From assembly GCA_965224815.1 (NCBI GenBank), contig CBDDAF010000003.1:2046001-2110000 (forward strand): DNA of 64,000 nt, written 5' to 3'. Source of the DNA: CAYPEL01 sp036479985. Its GTDB lineage: Bacteria > Pseudomonadota > Gammaproteobacteria > DSM-19610. Made by a program: the position numbers and the translations under genes. The notes below the pieces were generated by a model, which was not told the DNA's origin, searched no databases, and saw only the letters and a list, made by a program, of their open reading frames with translations. This document shows positions 61,314-64,000 of the stretch, piece by piece. Each line of letters opens with the position of its first letter. Position 1 is the first letter of the stretch.

Positions 61314-63974
61314 CTATTCTGGCGCATCAAATGGATTATTGTAGTACTGAGCGCCTATATCTACCCATTCGGCTAATAGCTTTAATTCTGCAGGAGTCAA
61401 TCGTCCAGAGTGAGTGCCACCGGCTGCAAATTGATCAAAAAAGCGTCTACTGGATAGAGCGCCATTAACAGACATTGAAGCTGCGATATTAGCCACGGGC
61501 ACCAGGATCGGGATCATATCGCCGTTGCCATCGAGAAGAGGATCGCCGTTAGCATCTACTTCGAATAAAGGATTACCGTTTGCATCAGTGTCCTGAACTA
61601 ACAGGGGATCCTGAAAAATGCCTGCGCCGTCTGCTCCGGCCTGTTGGTCGGTGAACAATAATTCATGGTAGGCCTTGAAACGGTCAGGATCCTGATCCGA
61701 CGCGCCATCGGTCAAATCTAGTTGCTCACCCGGTGAGGCACCGCTATTAACATCAGTTACTGTATGGCAATTTGTGCAAGTATCTGCACCACGGTCAACT
61801 GCCCACAACGGATGAATGTGAGTTTCATAGTTGATAACTACGCGACAGTTATTCGTCCAATTGGTAACGCAACTCCCACTCGTGGGGCTTAAAGGACTTG
61901 TCATACTGGCATCAAGATTGGCGTAACTGTAATCAAAATCGGCCGTATTATCGTTAGTCCAGACGTTGTTATATTTGATGTCCATAGATAGAGAAAGAGC
62001 GGCCGGATCGAGTCGGGTTCGCGCTTCTGCCATGGTTTCCTGATAGTCCGCAAATATTGAACTGACGGTGTTTGGAAAAGTATGGCCGTCAAATGGTGCA
62101 CCGCCATTAAGCTGCAAGTAAGCATCCGCGCGGCCGTGCGACTCACCACTGGCAGGGTCATGGCAGCCATTACAGGTAACGACCTCACCCGGTCTGGTTT
62201 GTAGCCAGTTTTGGTGGCGGCCACCAATGCGCTTACCGTCCTTATCCAGAACGCTGATTGCAAGCGGCACATTGGCAGGTACTTTGATCTTCACAGAACC
62301 GTCGGGTTCTACTGGCGCATAGCCGATGATTTCACGCATTAACTGAGCGGCACTGCGGCCAAACGCAGAGTTATCAAAATCACGTGTATCGTCATCCGGT
62401 ATTGCTACCGCTTTGACTACACGTATAAAACGGGCAGGACGTTCATCGGCTGTCGTTTGAACAGGGTCTGCCAGACTGGCGAGACTCGTTGCTATGCCAC
62501 CAAGCGGGCTATACGTCCCAGCAAAGTCGTAAACACTCTTTATATTTAATACACCAACATTTTCATCGACCAGATTTTGAGCAAGTTCGACGCCACCCTG
62601 TTTATCGGTAATGACGTTCGGTAGTGGGCGCGGCTGTGCAGCTGACACATCGGAGTACATGAAGCCTTCTTGAGGAATGAATATCGGTAATTGCGTGCCA
62701 CTATCCATGTCATAGAGGAAGACTGAATACAGAGGCGGTGCTTCCTGAGCATTGGGATCGGCAAGCCGGTCTGGTGTGCAGGGAACAATCGCAGAATTTT
62801 CAATGACACGGCATGGGCTCCAGCTAACGAGGGCGCGATTTGTTCCATCCAGGAATGGTTTGGCAGAATTGAAACGGCCGCCGGGTGAAGGTGCCATATC
62901 GGTCTGTATATCCGTCACTGATGCTGATGCCTGGGCTGGACCAACCATGCCAGCACTGGCTATGGTTGCCTGCGTATTCTCAACAAAGTTATTGGTATCG
63001 ATTTGAATAATATCCCCGCCCTGATGTGTGCTGGTGTAGGGTTTTAACAGTGTCAATATGTTGCCGTCTGACAGTACCTGTGGTTGCAGAAACTGAATAT
63101 CCACATTTGGATTAGTGCCAGTGTCGTGGCTGTTCACACCATAGAGCAGTTGCAGATTGGTGCCGTCCGGATTCATTTTGTACAAGCTCATCCGGTCACG
63201 GTTACCCATATTATCCCAACGGCTGAAAACAACTTCACCGCTGTCAAGAACGGTAGGATCAAGATCGTTACTTTGATTAAAGCTGACCTGGTTAATAGTT
63301 TGTCCGTCTGCACTCATTACATGTAATAAGAATGCATGTTCATTCCGGTCTTCATCGAGGGCCGGGAATTGTGGTTTACCTTCATCCACCAGGATGGCTC
63401 TGGACAGTTGCTGCCGTGTGGATGAAAAAATGATTCGCCCATCTGGTAAGTAATGCGGTGTTATATCGTGTCCTTTTTCAGCAGAAAGATCGGAGGCAAT
63501 CACGCGCGTCAAAGTGTCAGTGGCAATTTCGTATTCCCAGATATCCCAGGTTTCTTCAAATAAATTGGTGTCGTCTTCCGGCATCCGCATGGCAAAAACC
63601 AGTTTGCTGCCATCAAAAGATGTTTCAACATCCTTAATGTCAGCCAGGCCACCGGTAAAGCTGAAAGTCACATTACGTTCATTGGCGCTTGGCGATGCAA
63701 GATCACGGAAGAAAAGATCAGCGCCAGGATTGAATGCAACAGGTTCACGAACATCGGCATCATCCATATCTGGCACAGCGCGTTTTACATATGCAATACC
63801 GAAATCCTGTACTAATGGATCAAGGCCACCCGATGAAGAGGTGCTAGCACCTCCGCCACAACCTGAAAGCAATGCTACCGTCAGGACTGAAGAGAGAGTA
63901 ATCAGTTGTTTTGTACGATGCCCGGCTTGCTCAAGCGGACGCTTAAAATACATTGGCAATTGTTTTTTCTTCAT
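61314..63974 (-). CDS. HzsA-like di-haem lipoprotein with beta-propeller
   Basis: 886 residues from the ATG at 63974 (GGAT eight bases upstream); a start at 63995 near the window end is also in frame. Lipobox LLSGC (Cys39), propeller-like repeats (VFAMRMPEDD, DGRIIFSSTRQQLS, SGEVVFSRWDNMGN), then a C-terminal domain with two c-type haem motifs, CNGCH (C601) and CTNCH (C733). A calcium-like run (DTDANGNPLFEVDANGDP) follows. Resembles HzsA-related multi-domain proteins; not hydrazine synthase itself, since the other subunits are absent. Probably accepts or passes electrons in the envelope. Confidence 0.82.
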   Translation of the reverse strand: MKKKQLPMYFKRPLEQAGHRTKQLITLSSVLTVALLSGCGGGASTSSSGGLDPLVQDFGIAYVKRAVPDMDDADVREPVAFNPGADLFFRDLASPSANERNVTFSFTGGLADIKDVETSFDGSKLVFAMRMPEDDTNLFEETWDIWEYEIATDTLTRVIASDLSAEKGHDITPHYLPDGRIIFSSTRQQLSRAILVDEGKPQFPALDEDRNEHAFLLHVMSADGQTINQVSFNQSNDLDPTVLDSGEVVFSRWDNMGNRDRMSLYKMNPDGTNLQLLYGVNSHDTGTNPNVDIQFLQPQVLSDGNILTLLKPYTSTHQGGDIIQIDTNNFVENTQATIASAGMVGPAQASASVTDIQTDMAPSPGGRFNSAKPFLDGTNRALVSWSPCRVIENSAIVPCTPDRLADPNAQEAPPLYSVFLYDMDSGTQLPIFIPQEGFMYSDVSAAQPRPLPNVITDKQGGVELAQNLVDENVGVLNIKSVYDFAGTYSPLGGIATSLASLADPVQTTADERPARFIRVVKAVAIPDDDTRDFDNSAFGRSAAQLMREIIGYAPVEPDGSVKIKVPANVPLAISVLDKDGKRIGGRHQNWLQTRPGEVVTCNGCHDPASGESHGRADAYLQLNGGAPFDGHTFPNTVSSIFADYQETMAEARTRLDPAALSLSMDIKYNNVWTNDNTADFDYSYANLDASMTSPLSPTSGSCVTNWTNNCRVVINYETHIHPLWAVDRGADTCTNCHTVTDVNSGASPGEQLDLTDGASDQDPDRFKAYHELLFTDQQAGADGAGIFQDPLLVQDTDANGNPLFEVDANGDPLLDGNGDMIPILVPVANIAASMSVNGALSSRRFFDQFAAGGTHSGRLTPAELKLLAEWVDIGAQYYNNPFDAPE

Positions 63975-64000
63975 CGGTTTATCCAGTCTGGCCATCGGTC

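Noticed and set aside
1..64000. CRISPR arrays, tRNA or rRNA genes, prophage or IS transposases
   Set aside because: No regularly spaced repeats, no cloverleaf with CCA-type end, and no transposase, integrase or phage proteins were found. Only palindromic repeats are present.

Overview
The window is chromosomal DNA of a Gammaproteobacterium of moderate G+C content (somewhat under 50 percent, judged by eye). The type IV pilus operon pilMNOPQ followed by aroK-aroB, a DamX-like SPOR protein and gltBD, plus rdgB/hemW, gmk-rpoZ-spoT-ridA-recG and ubiC-ubiA, are gammaproteobacterial neighbourhoods. No rRNA, tRNA, IS transposase, prophage or CRISPR array is visible. Genus cannot be fixed from the sequence; a free-living, respiring (probably facultative) bacterium fits best.

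Layout. 1-1737: transhydrogenase pntAA-pntAB-pntB (pntB runs off the left edge). 2001-6625: HNH nuclease, small membrane protein under a perfect FNR/ANR box, parvulin, fructosamine-kinase-like protein, hemE, DUF3179. 6773-23085: a minus-strand block, read from pilM down to gltD: pilM-N-O-P-Q, aroK, aroB, dgt, WGR protein, DamX-like AAA/SPOR protein, gltB, gltD. 23198-29652: divergent penicillin-binding protein 1A, then malic enzyme, M48 lipoprotein, thermonuclease and rpmE. 29752-36351 (minus): DUF3135, CPXCG protein, hemW, rdgB, rph, rhodanese lipoprotein, a 58-residue acidic secreted protein, PP2C phosphatase, Ser/Thr kinase. 36462-43326 (plus): yicC, gmk, rpoZ, spoT, ridA, recG. 43356-47550: degenerate M48 homologue, ubiC, ubiA, a receiver-like protein, a HIT protein, a small lipoprotein.

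The accessory part is 47703-63974, all on the minus strand. The first unit (56469 down to 47703) is a compact nine-gene operon: periplasmic protein, two large TPR proteins, a TPR lipoprotein, a small periplasmic protein, ExbB/TolQ, two ExbD/TolR and a Pro/Lys-rich TonB/AgmX-like protein. It resembles the core of the myxobacterial Agl-Glt machinery and related envelope-spanning proton-driven complexes of unknown role in other Proteobacteria. The second unit (63974 down to 56779) is a di-haem HzsA-like lipoprotein, two outer-membrane beta-barrel proteins (one with SH3), a TlpA thioredoxin, DUF4266 lipoprotein, DUF3570 porin-like protein and an ApbE flavin transferase: a likely cell-envelope redox module. 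This pair is the best candidate for an undescribed system.

Intergenic spaces carry four families of palindromic repeats. The most interesting has two copies (25670-25799, 33190-33317) with a conserved core inside 39-bp perfect inverted arms whose outer sequence differs completely between copies while staying fully complementary. Two strong intrinsic terminators, behind pilQ and rpmE, are built into the first codons of the next gene (aroK, thermonuclease).
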